Shown in pieces: positions 6,100 through 13,748 of a stretch of 22,636 nucleotides of DNA. Source of the stretch: Treponema sp. UBA4326 (GTDB taxonomy: Bacteria; Spirochaetota; Spirochaetia; Treponematales; Treponemataceae); contig DGTW01000097.1 of assembly GCA_002393835.1 (NCBI GenBank), forward strand, positions 1 through 22,636, read 5' to 3'. Made by a program: the position numbers and the translations under genes. Numbering within the stretch: position 1 is the first letter of the stretch; each line of letters starts with the position of its first letter. The notes below the pieces were generated by a model that ran no database searches, was not told where the DNA came from, and saw nothing but the letters and a program-made list of their open reading frames with translations.

Positions 6100-7419
6100 T
6101 TACCAGTCTTCATCTTCATATTCATCTGCATCAATGAAACTTCCTTCATCGCTCTTGTCAATCGGGACTTCACCGTCAGAACATTTGATTTCGTCGGATG
6201 GAATGAACTCTCTCGGAATACTATCCCCATCGCCATAGCAACCACCCCAACAAAACGCCTTTTCTTCAACATCTACGCTTTCCCATTCTTCCATAGTGCC
6301 ATCGTAGATGATTTCTTCAAGGCATGTGCAGTATTCAAAAGAACCGCCTCCGATGTATTTGAGATTTTTGCTGAAGCGAACGGACTTAATGTCTGAACAA
6401 CTAACACCTTCTGCATCTTCATAATTGCCAAAGCATAGCTTTCTGATATTTTCTCCGAAAACAACAGAAGCACCTTTCAGTTCATCAAAGTCAAAATCGT
6501 CATCAAATTCAGGGTAGCCGTCTTCATCAGCATTATTTATAAACACAGTCTTGACTGATGTGTTGTCTGTGTTTGTTTCTGGAATGATTTCGCCACCATG
6601 AACAGAACCGTTGTCATAGAGCTCTTTGTAATCAGCTACAGCTGGATTTGAGCCATACAGTTCAAAGAAACTGCGACATGACTTAAATCCACAGAAAGTC
6701 CAGTCCGTTTCGTTTACATCAGAATATTCTTTTGATTTTTTGAGGACGCTTACAAAAGTCTTAATGACTTCCGCTTCGTCAACATCGCTTTGTAGTTCGA
6801 CACTATCCATATTGATTTCAGCAGCAAAACTTACATCTCCGATTTTAAGTGTTCCTTTCGTAATTTCGCCGAATCCGGCCGGCTCTTCCGAAGTCAAGTC
6901 GCCTGCAAGGATTTCCTCGCCAGTCTTTTCGTTCTTGAAAGCCGCAAGAAGTTTTCTGTATGTATGATTGAAATCATTGTCGATGATATGTCCGTTATAC
7001 CATGCAGGATAAATACTTGTGTTGAAGCCATCAACCAGATAATAATTGAACTGTTTGCCTCTTTCCCAAACACCCTCGTAATATGTGTTCATATCAACGC
7101 TTGTTTCGCCAAAATCCTGCCATAGACTTGCGACAAGACGGGTCGCCTTTACCGCGTTGAATGCCTTTGCAAGCCATGTAACATTGTCAGGAATATCACC
7201 CCACTTTATGTCAAGTCCGCCTGTTCCATTGAGCGAAACATCTTCATTGACAACAAACGAATTACCATTAAGCAAAAACGGAGTACCGTTGCCATCATCT
7301 TCTTTGAACCAGTCATAATTTTCCATACACCAGTCGTAAGCCCGCTTTGCAGCATCCTCATCAGCAAAACCATTGCCTGTGTAGAACTCGATTCTAAAAT
7401 ATCCATAACCAGCACTCAT
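6100..7419 (-). CDS. 439-aa acidic protein with a BspA-type LRR tail
   Basis: The first 310 residues are unrecognised, rich in Asp, Glu and aromatic residues, and lack a signal peptide. Residues 342-416 resemble the last repeat of BspA-type (LRR_5) proteins: IKSVRFSKNLKYIGGGSF, then CLEEIIYDGTMEEWESV and the closing IKCSDGEV, a common ending in treponemal LRR proteins. The C terminus is very acidic (ADEYEDEDW). The segment VDEAEVIKTFVSVLKKSKEY and a nearby C-G-F-K-S-C motif have no clear match. The start follows a perfect AGGAGG with an 8-nt gap, so strong translation is expected. It lies 19 bp after the small secreted protein and 2 bp before the ParB-like gene. Confidence 0.8.
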   Translation of the reverse strand: MSAGYGYFRIEFYTGNGFADEDAAKRAYDWCMENYDWFKEDDGNGTPFLLNGNSFVVNEDVSLNGTGGLDIKWGDIPDNVTWLAKAFNAVKATRLVASLWQDFGETSVDMNTYYEGVWERGKQFNYYLVDGFNTSIYPAWYNGHIIDNDFNHTYRKLLAAFKNEKTGEEILAGDLTSEEPAGFGEITKGTLKIGDVSFAAEINMDSVELQSDVDEAEVIKTFVSVLKKSKEYSDVNETDWTFCGFKSCRSFFELYGSNPAVADYKELYDNGSVHGGEIIPETNTDNTSVKTVFINNADEDGYPEFDDDFDFDELKGASVVFGENIRKLCFGNYEDAEGVSCSDIKSVRFSKNLKYIGGGSFEYCTCLEEIIYDGTMEEWESVDVEEKAFCWGGCYGDGDSIPREFIPSDEIKCSDGEVPIDKSDEGSFIDADEYEDEDW

Positions 7420-7438
7420 AAAATTTCCTCCTTATTTA

Positions 7439-7858
7439 TTATTTCTCCACGACAGAGACTTCAACCTCGTTGTTTTTGATGTTCTCGATTTTCAGTACAA
7501 TCGGGGTGGACTTGAGCTTGCCGGCGGCGTTTTGAACTGCATATAAAGTCCACACATCATCCTTGGCAAGCTGATATTTGATTTCGTAAGGATATTTTTC
7601 ACCGTTCACAAAAAACACGACTTCCCATTTTCCGGCAGGATTTGTCGAAACAGATGTGATGAAACTCGGTGTCAGACCGATGTTTGCCTGCGGCTGAATG
7701 AGGTATCCCCTCTGAACCCGCTCCAGCTGGGCTGTAAGCATCTGAATCTTTCCGTCCAAAAGCATATACTGACCGGGATTTATCTTGAATGTTTCTTTTG
7801 CGGTCACTGGCAAGGCAAAAAGACAAATCAAAGCGAAAACAACAACGATTTTTTTCAT
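7439..7858 (-). CDS. Small secreted protein, 139 aa
   Basis: The start is ATG 7858 (MKKIVVVFALICLFALPVTA), preceded by GAGG with a 5-nt gap. This gives a textbook signal peptide cut after VTA. The longer frame from 7897 would bury that signal. The mature part, about 119 residues, is predicted mostly beta (WEVVFFVNGEKYPYEIKYQL, TPIVLKIENIKNNEVEVSVV) and has no cysteine. I do not recognise the family. It follows two lipoproteins and a CsgG-like protein, which suggests a periplasmic or outer-membrane partner. A terminator-like hairpin separates it from the lipoprotein gene upstream, so it may be made in lower amounts. Confidence 0.78.
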   Translation of the reverse strand: MKKIVVVFALICLFALPVTAKETFKINPGQYMLLDGKIQMLTAQLERVQRGYLIQPQANIGLTPSFITSVSTNPAGKWEVVFFVNGEKYPYEIKYQLAKDDVWTLYAVQNAAGKLKSTPIVLKIENIKNNEVEVSVVEK

Positions 7859-7867
7859 ACTGTCCTC

Positions 7868-7902
7868 AAAAAAAAGAAGTGCGGCAGACAAAGCCACCGC
7901 AC
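7868..7902 (-). terminator. Intrinsic terminator after the second lipoprotein gene
   Basis: On the minus strand GTGCGG (7902-7897) pairs with CCGCAC (7884-7879), followed by TTC and eight T residues. No promoter is evident between it and the next gene, 10 bp away, so it probably attenuates rather than stops transcription. Confidence 0.7.
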
Positions 7903-7915
7903 AAAGAAAACTAAA

Positions 7916-8848
7916 TTACATCTCACCAATCAAAGCTGCGAGAGCCGGATCCATCTGGGCGTTTCCAGACTGAGAGCTTGACATTTCAATTTTATCAGCA
8001 CCTGAATTTGCAAGTGTTTTCGTGTTCTGGCGGGAAGTTTCTTCTCGCATTGCCTGGCGCAATGTTTCTTCGTGAACAAGCTGCATTTTCCATTCACGCT
8101 CTTTTGCCTTTTCCATACGGGCACTCTGTTCCTGAGCGTCGTTCAAGATTTCCTGAGCGTGCTTTTTAATTTCGCTTACCGCTGTAGGATCAAGGTCTTT
8201 TGATTTCAAAAGCTCAATCATGTAAGTATTCAAGAGCTGGTTGTATATTGCCCTGTCACAAGAATACAGTGCGTAGAAGTTGTAGCGGTTCTCGACATTG
8301 CCGTATTCATCTTTCGTACGCTCAAGCTGCCAGTAAGTACCGCGTTCTCCAACACCGTTCAATGTAACATTTTTTACCTTTGCACAGATCGTTCTGATTG
8401 AGTCTTTCTGACCGTCTGTAAGCTTTGTTCCGATTGTTGAGTTTACGGTGTTTGCCATTTCCTGACCAAGACGCTGCAAAACTTCATTCTCTGCCTCTGT
8501 CTGTGCATTGGCAAGTGCCCTGTTAGAAGCACTTACAACAAACCATTTGTGATTTGCGTATTCCTCAGAAATGCCGTACATCTGGCAATAAAGGTTTCCA
8601 TTTCCACGAACAATGCTCAAAAGCCACTCAGGATTAACCTTCGCACCGATTGTCCTGTCCTGCCAGTCAACGATTTTTGTCTCTCGTGCGGCAACGGCAG
8701 TGTTATTTTCCTTTGCACTTCCCTTTGCTTCCTGAGCAACATTTCCAGAGGAAGCTGTGCCGGCGGCGTTTTTAGTAGAGCCACAGCTCGTCATCAAAAG
8801 TGCGATTGCTCCTGCAGCCACACCCAACATAATGCATGATTTTTTCAT
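7916..8848 (-). CDS. LPP20-like lipoprotein, 310 aa
   Basis: The start is taken as ATG 8848 because AGGAG lies 8 nt before it. ATG 8854 would sit only 2 nt from the site. The signal peptide ends in LLMTSC with Cys22 as the lipidated residue. A Ser/Ala/Asn-rich linker follows, then NPEWLLSIVRGNGN and a helix rich in Ala (ASNRALANAQTEAENEVLQRL), resembling the 'P-x-W ... A-x-x-A-x-x-A' layout of LPP20 lipoproteins. The last 90 residues are a charged helix (QEQSARMEKAKEREWKMQL). It is 20 bp after the related 349-aa lipoprotein. Anchoring in the outer or inner membrane cannot be decided. Confidence 0.8.
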   Translation of the reverse strand: MKKSCIMLGVAAGAIALLMTSCGSTKNAAGTASSGNVAQEAKGSAKENNTAVAARETKIVDWQDRTIGAKVNPEWLLSIVRGNGNLYCQMYGISEEYANHKWFVVSASNRALANAQTEAENEVLQRLGQEMANTVNSTIGTKLTDGQKDSIRTICAKVKNVTLNGVGERGTYWQLERTKDEYGNVENRYNFYALYSCDRAIYNQLLNTYMIELLKSKDLDPTAVSEIKKHAQEILNDAQEQSARMEKAKEREWKMQLVHEETLRQAMREETSRQNTKTLANSGADKIEMSSSQSGNAQMDPALAALIGEM

Positions 8849-8868
8849 TTTCATGTCTCCTTATTATA

Positions 8869-9918
8869 TTATTTACCGCTCAAGGCGGCATTAAAATCCT
8901 CAGTGAAAGTCTTTTCAATAACAGGGCAGATTGACTCAAGGGCTTTGCGTTCTGCAAGGCTGTCCGTATAAGCCTTTACCCTCTTGCCGTCCTTCGCGTA
9001 CGAATAGACGGAGCCGTTCTTTCCGACAAGAGAAAGCCTTACCGACGGCGTGAGGATGATAAGCTCATCCTGTACGATTTTGTCCAATATGACGGAAACT
9101 TCCGCCGTGTAGGCAGCCTCAGTCTTTTCCTTTACGACCGTAAAGCCTGAATCTGTAAAGCCCTTTGCGAAAGCAGCGTAAACTTTGTTCGAGCCGTCAT
9201 TTGAAACGCTCACAAAAACAGGGGCGGCGTTCTTGGCTTCCTGCTGCAAACTGTCCAGCTCGGAAAGAAGCAGGATGTCGCCTTGAAAATGCTCGCTCGT
9301 AAGCGGCTCGGACAAAAACTGCGCATACGAAATGGCATCAAGGAATTTTTCTTCTTTCTGCCGTGCCATGCCAAGATAGCAGATTTTTTCAAAAGGCTCT
9401 TCCGTCTCATTTACCTTGTTGTAGAAGCCCATAAAGTCGTCTTTTACCACTCGCACGGTTGGCTCATAAGCCTTCCAGACCGTCTCGCGCACCATAAAAG
9501 CCACGCAATGCCAGGTTTTGTCCTTCTTGTTGTACCACGGCTCGGTGAATTCAACAGCCTGAAGAATTTTGTTCGTCGTTACCTTGGTTTCGCGGATTGT
9601 CTCCTGTTCATTTCTAGCCGAGTACTTGCCTTTTTCGTTCGTGGACTCAAAACTCCTGTAATTTGACTCTCGGTTTGCGTTCACCGTGGTTTCAAAATAG
9701 TAAGAAACCTTTGCCGCCGCCTCATTTCTTGATTCATCCGCGCTTGTGCCTGTCGCCTTTTGTGCTATGTACTTTGAGTTCGGGAATTCTTTATGAAAGT
9801 TCAAGACCCATTCAGGCATGGCGGCAGATTTTGAGGCATCCCAGCTAGTGCCGCAGCCAAGAGCAAGAAAAACGAGAGGAAAAATCACTGTATGAAGAGC
9901 AAGTTTTTTGATTTTCAT
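8869..9918 (-). CDS. LPP20-like lipoprotein, 349 aa
   Basis: The signal peptide ends FLALGC, with Cys22 lipidated. It is followed by MPEWVLNFHKEFPNSKYI and a helix (SADESRNEAAAKVSYYFET), the usual start of the LPP20 domain. A second alpha/beta domain at about 225-345 (VFVSVSNDGSNKVYAAFAKG, then a VVKEK strand) resembles the CsgG/LpoB-type fold used to build periplasmic assemblies. That is inference from pattern. Its ATG overlaps the stop of the CsgG-like gene (ATGA) and an AGG lies 7-8 nt upstream, so the two proteins should be made together. Known relatives of such pairs, FlgP/FlgT and CsgG systems, act at the outer membrane. Confidence 0.82.
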   Translation of the reverse strand: MKIKKLALHTVIFPLVFLALGCGTSWDASKSAAMPEWVLNFHKEFPNSKYIAQKATGTSADESRNEAAAKVSYYFETTVNANRESNYRSFESTNEKGKYSARNEQETIRETKVTTNKILQAVEFTEPWYNKKDKTWHCVAFMVRETVWKAYEPTVRVVKDDFMGFYNKVNETEEPFEKICYLGMARQKEEKFLDAISYAQFLSEPLTSEHFQGDILLLSELDSLQQEAKNAAPVFVSVSNDGSNKVYAAFAKGFTDSGFTVVKEKTEAAYTAEVSVILDKIVQDELIILTPSVRLSLVGKNGSVYSYAKDGKRVKAYTDSLAERKALESICPVIEKTFTEDFNAALSGK

Positions 9919-11549
9919 GGAATAACCTTATTTCTTTTAGTCAAAACTATCGTGTGCCCCTCATTTAACTCACAGGCAGCATCATAGCTCAAAATTCCCT
10001 GAAACAAATCCACAATCAATTTTGGGAAATCATTCAGTTCTGGTAAAAGTTGATAATTCTTTCTACGCCGGTCAATCGGATTAAGCGCATTGTTATATAA
10101 ATACCCGAAACCAAGCGGTGAAGCCAAACTATAACTGTGCTCATCTAATGTAACTTTCACAAAATTATTGTCATAAAATTTGTGAAACACCTCCTTCATA
10201 TACAAGTCCCTGGGCATTATTCTCATCTGAATATTCTTTTCCGGCCTGTCATATTTGACATCCTTAAAATCCGTAGCAGAAAGAACTAAATTTGAAGTAT
10301 CAGCTTCGGCAGGGATCGTAATCATTTCTGTTTTGCTGAACTCAAGAAACCCAGCATAACCGGATAATCTTTTGGGGTCACTAGTCCATTCTTCTCCATC
10401 ACCCCAAGCAACTTCTATTCTTTTCCGATTGTACCTGTCTTCCGGTTCGCCATTTTCATAATCATCCAAAACAAGCTTTCCTAATTCTCTTCCTTTTTTA
10501 TCAGACAATCGCAAAGTCATTCCTACACGCCCCAAATAACAAGGAAGACTAAAGTCTAGTCCCCAGTTTTCACTGTCAGGAGCCGATTTGACTGCATTCA
10601 CGATATTTTTCCACAAATAAAGCTTTTCTATATCCTTGACAATCCCGATTTTTATTTTAACTACTACCGTTTCGCTTTTATAATCTATGTTACCAAGTTC
10701 AAAATTCGGATTGTAAACAAGCATCGCAGGGATTTGTTTTTCACAATTCTTTTTGAAATCTTCTATTAATTTTATAAACTGTTTTCTTTGGCGAATTGCA
10801 TTTCTTGCATAATTTCCGATTTCACCGCCAGCGATTACGATTGAAGCCTGAGCCATAGATTCTTTTGCACGCTGCAGGCTTGAATCGCTCGTGTTCGCCT
10901 GAATGTAATAGCTCAACGCCTCGATTTTATAGCCACTCTGTTCCGCTACATTTCCAAAGGCAACGAGTTTCTGAGCCTCAATGGAAGCCGCCCCCGCAGT
11001 ACTCTTTACGGCAAGCAGCCTAAGTTTTCCTTCCGGCGTAAGGCTTACATCCAGCTGCTCCAGCAAATCTGCGACGGCCTGTTTAAGCACAAGACCGCTC
11101 TCCAAGTCCGCATAAGGACAGTTCGGCTCGTTGAAGGCTGCAATCGAAGTGTTCTTTTCCTTGTCGTTGATGCGCACTGAAATTGCATAATTTGAAGGCT
11201 TCTGCGTGATTGAAACCAAAAGGACATTTTTTGCGACCACGAAGTTTCCTGCCTCAACCAAATCCGAATCGTCAAAGATTCCAGACTCATCTTTCTTCTG
11301 TGCCGCCGCAATCTTTTTTGCGTTGTACACATCAGAAACCTGAATGTTCGAATACTTCCTGATATCGTCGCTGATTGAATTCACAACAAAATCAGGAATC
11401 CATGCGGAATCAGTTCCGATATTCTGCAAGGCTGGCGGTTCAACTTGGAGCGACAAATCCTTTCTTCCGTCGCCCGTGAACAATGACTCACAAAAGAGCA
11501 CAGAAGAAATCGAGAAAACAACAAAAAATGAAATTTTTTTCTTAAACAT
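9915..11549 (-). CDS. CsgG/HfaB-like exported protein, 544 aa
   Basis: The N terminus is a signal peptide (FFVVFSISSVLFCES), either cut by signal peptidase I or lipidated at Cys20 with a poor lipobox. Residues about 45-190 follow the treponemal CsgG/LpoB-like pattern: AWIPDFVVNSISDDIRKYSN, IQVSDVYNAKKI, SDLVEAGNFVVAKNVLLVSI and the closing SLTPEGKLRLL. An alpha-helical region with TPR-like spacing follows (SIEAQKLVAFGNVAEQSGYK). The last 250 residues are mostly beta and unrecognised. CsgG proper forms an outer-membrane secretion pore. Whether this one does is not shown. The ribosome-binding site is weak (AGGA, 13 nt). It starts 30 bp after the 34-codon ORF. Confidence 0.82.
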   Translation of the reverse strand: MFKKKISFFVVFSISSVLFCESLFTGDGRKDLSLQVEPPALQNIGTDSAWIPDFVVNSISDDIRKYSNIQVSDVYNAKKIAAAQKKDESGIFDDSDLVEAGNFVVAKNVLLVSITQKPSNYAISVRINDKEKNTSIAAFNEPNCPYADLESGLVLKQAVADLLEQLDVSLTPEGKLRLLAVKSTAGAASIEAQKLVAFGNVAEQSGYKIEALSYYIQANTSDSSLQRAKESMAQASIVIAGGEIGNYARNAIRQRKQFIKLIEDFKKNCEKQIPAMLVYNPNFELGNIDYKSETVVVKIKIGIVKDIEKLYLWKNIVNAVKSAPDSENWGLDFSLPCYLGRVGMTLRLSDKKGRELGKLVLDDYENGEPEDRYNRKRIEVAWGDGEEWTSDPKRLSGYAGFLEFSKTEMITIPAEADTSNLVLSATDFKDVKYDRPEKNIQMRIMPRDLYMKEVFHKFYDNNFVKVTLDEHSYSLASPLGFGYLYNNALNPIDRRRKNYQLLPELNDFPKLIVDLFQGILSYDAACELNEGHTIVLTKRNKVIP

Positions 11550-11579
11550 TAGGCAACTTTTTCCTGAATAGAAAGAAAA

Positions 11580-11684
11580 TCATAAAAAAAGACTTACCAA
11601 AATAATGGCAGCAATCGAGGTGTTCTTTACCTTATACAAGAGAGCTGTCAAAACTGTTGCAACTGTCACATTCCTGCTCATCAT
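11580..11684 (-). CDS. Possible 34-aa hydrophobic small protein
   Basis: An ATG-ATG start at 11684/11681 is preceded by CGGAGG with a 10-nt gap, directly after the stop of the 672-aa gene. The product (MMSRNVTVATVLTALLYKVK, then NTSIAAIILVSLFL) has two short hydrophobic segments around a basic turn. It fills the gap between two co-oriented genes in the same operon and ends 30 bp before the CsgG-like start. No homologue is known to me. A leader peptide, a membrane microprotein and chance remain possible. Confidence 0.45.
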   Translation of the reverse strand: MMSRNVTVATVLTALLYKVKNTSIAAIILVSLFL

Positions 11685-11701
11685 AATCTTAAAACCTCCG
11701 T

Positions 11702-13720
11702 TTAAAATCGGGCTGCCACAGGGTACCCCGCCTTTAATTTAAGTGCATTAGGAATTTCTTGTATCGCTGTGGTGACCTTGCCGTTATCCTCCGTTACCCA
11801 CAGTTTAAGCCAATGATTATTTACCACTTCAAAGTGAATAGAGAACTTTGCAGTACCTTTAGGCATTTTTGGAATGCCGGTAAAATCATACATACCAAGT
11901 CGAGTACAGTCTGTCAACGATTTTGTCTCATTCCTAAGTGCTGCATAAACACGTATACTTAGCACTGTTTGATTGTCTGCTGGATTTGAAAAGACAATAG
12001 AGCCAGCCTTATCGTTTGAACCAGCTGACAGAACTTTATAGTATTGTGTCCCGGAATCTGTTCCAAAAGAGAGTGCTGTTTTTCCGTCAGCAGTCAGGCA
12101 GTCATGAGATACATGAATATATGCGCAGCAGTCTTTAATGGCATAATACGGTGCATGCCGCACATTCGTTTTTGATACCTTAATCCAGTCAAGATACCGC
12201 TCAAACTCCTTGACGCTCCATTTTACAACAACATCATCAGAAATCTCGCAGTTTTCGAGTGCCGCATATTCTTTAAATCCATCTTCTAGACCAATGAACC
12301 TGCAACCAGAAAATTTTACATTGTGTATAAACTTTTTGTCAGAACCATAACCAAAGCATTCCTGAATTCTCGGAGTATTAAAAACTATGCCCTCAAAGGT
12401 AATATTCTGACTTTTCAAAATTACTGTTCTGTGACAGTCCGTAATTGCAGAAAGCTGTGACTCTCCGGCAGAAAGATTTGTAACGGCAGCCTTTATGGTA
12501 AGGTTTCTTTTGTTAACAATGACAAATCCGCCGTGATGCTCTCCCGGAGCCAGCATGATTGTGTCTCCGTCCTGAGCGTCATCAATTGCCGCCTGCAAGT
12601 AAGAATATGTTTTGTTCGTGCGCATGTTGCAGTTTTTCGCATTGTTTGACGGCACATCGACAAGCGGATTGGGAAGCGAGTTTTTGAGTACGCTGTCGTA
12701 CAGCTGAGCCTTAGGACCACCATAGCTCAACGCATACTTTACGGAGTCAAAGGTACATTTGCTAAATTTTATTTGAGGAATACTATTATAATAGTAGATA
12801 ACAGAAGAAAAACCATAATTACAGTTAATGAAAAGACAGTTTTCAAATATAGAATTGCTTTCGCCAACAGTTCCTTTATCCAAATTCATAAAGACACAGT
12901 TTTTAACCACAAGTTCAAGAGCGTCATATATGCCGTTAAAGAAACCATAGCCTTTTTTATTAACACCGTCAAATACGATACCGTCAATAAATAATGAGGA
13001 ATTTGCATATATATAAAGTCCATCTCTCTGAATCTTGAACACTGTCCGTTCTGAAAGCGGAAGGTTCATATCGTTGTTCTCAGCTTTTATGTTAAATCCC
13101 TTATGATCATTATTAAAATCGGTGAACTCAGGTATTTCAAACACGCCTTTTGTGAACACCAGCGTGTCACCATCTTTTGACCATTCAAAAGCCTCTTTTA
13201 TGGAAGTGTACACATTGCCGGTTCCCTGTGCCGTAATGTGCGGCTTATCGCTTGCAGTCGGATTTTCAGCAGACTTTGCATCAAAAAGACACTTTTTTGA
13301 GCAGAACTTGCGGGCGGGGAACAAAAGCTGGTTCATGTAGACCTGTTCATTCTGCTTTCCGCACCAGGCGCACTTACCAAGATGCTGACGCTGTTCTTCT
13401 TCCTGTCTACGGCGTTCCTCTTCTTCCTGTCTACGGCGTTCCTCTTCCTCCTGGCGGCGTTTTTCTTCCTGCTGGCGGCGTTCTTCTTCCTGCTGACGTC
13501 GTTCCACTTCCTGCTGTTGCCGCTCCGCCTGTTCCTGTCTGAGTGAGTTAAGCTCGCTCTGCATACTGGAAATCTCGCTTGAGTAATCAGGTCCAGAGAC
13601 ATATTGCGTCTGAGGTGCAGTTTTTGCCTCAAAAGCCTTAAAACAGCTAACTGAACAAAATTTTATTCCATCATAATCGTATCCGTCATTAAAATAATGT
13701 CCGCAATTTGCGCAAACCAT
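11702..13720 (-). CDS. Zinc-finger/coiled-coil/beta-helix protein ending in an Hsp70-like substrate-binding domain
   Basis: Function unknown, but the architecture is clear. A four-cysteine zinc motif lies at Cys3, Cys6, Cys22 and Cys26. A Q/E/R-rich coiled coil occupies about 45-115. A second zinc motif of the same kind lies at Cys117, Cys120, Cys140 and Cys144 (both read C-x2-C ... F-C-S-x2-C). Two pectin-lyase-like right-handed beta-helices follow, each opened by a 'DGDT' cap (DGDTLVFTKG at 183, DGDTIMLAPG at 384), spanning about 160-500. Residues 547-650 resemble the DnaK SBD-beta sandwich: ALSFGTDSGT, ADNQTVLSIRVYAALRNE, LGMYDFTGIPKMPKG and FSIHFEVVNNHWLKL line up with DnaK's PLSLGIET, AEDNQSAVTIHVLQGER, LGQFNLDGINPAPRG and PQIEVTFDIDADGILHV. 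No signal peptide, so cytoplasmic. GGAG precedes the ATG by 9 nt. Confidence 0.85.
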   Translation of the reverse strand: MVCANCGHYFNDGYDYDGIKFCSVSCFKAFEAKTAPQTQYVSGPDYSSEISSMQSELNSLRQEQAERQQQEVERRQQEEERRQQEEKRRQEEEERRRQEEEERRRQEEEQRQHLGKCAWCGKQNEQVYMNQLLFPARKFCSKKCLFDAKSAENPTASDKPHITAQGTGNVYTSIKEAFEWSKDGDTLVFTKGVFEIPEFTDFNNDHKGFNIKAENNDMNLPLSERTVFKIQRDGLYIYANSSLFIDGIVFDGVNKKGYGFFNGIYDALELVVKNCVFMNLDKGTVGESNSIFENCLFINCNYGFSSVIYYYNSIPQIKFSKCTFDSVKYALSYGGPKAQLYDSVLKNSLPNPLVDVPSNNAKNCNMRTNKTYSYLQAAIDDAQDGDTIMLAPGEHHGGFVIVNKRNLTIKAAVTNLSAGESQLSAITDCHRTVILKSQNITFEGIVFNTPRIQECFGYGSDKKFIHNVKFSGCRFIGLEDGFKEYAALENCEISDDVVVKWSVKEFERYLDWIKVSKTNVRHAPYYAIKDCCAYIHVSHDCLTADGKTALSFGTDSGTQYYKVLSAGSNDKAGSIVFSNPADNQTVLSIRVYAALRNETKSLTDCTRLGMYDFTGIPKMPKGTAKFSIHFEVVNNHWLKLWVTEDNGKVTTAIQEIPNALKLKAGYPVAARF
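13397..13520. repeat. In-gene tandem repeat coding the charged coiled coil
   Basis: Two exact 24-bp copies (13397-13420 and 13421-13444) are followed by degenerate 21-24 bp units. They encode runs such as RRQEEEER in the coiled coil of the 672-aa protein. Unit length is a multiple of three, so copy-number change would alter coiled-coil length without a frameshift. Confidence 0.8.
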
Positions 13721-13748
13721 TTATTTTTTCTCCATGTTAATCCAAAAT

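Noticed and set aside
11580..11684. Type I toxin
   Set aside because: The peptide is hydrophobic, but it sits inside an operon with its own co-directional context, and no antisense RNA promoter was found. Kept only as a possible small protein.
13252..13542. Plus-strand ORF with repeated LLPVYGV/PLPAGGV-like units
   Set aside because: It is the antisense shadow of the Q/E/R-rich tandem repeat in the 672-aa gene.
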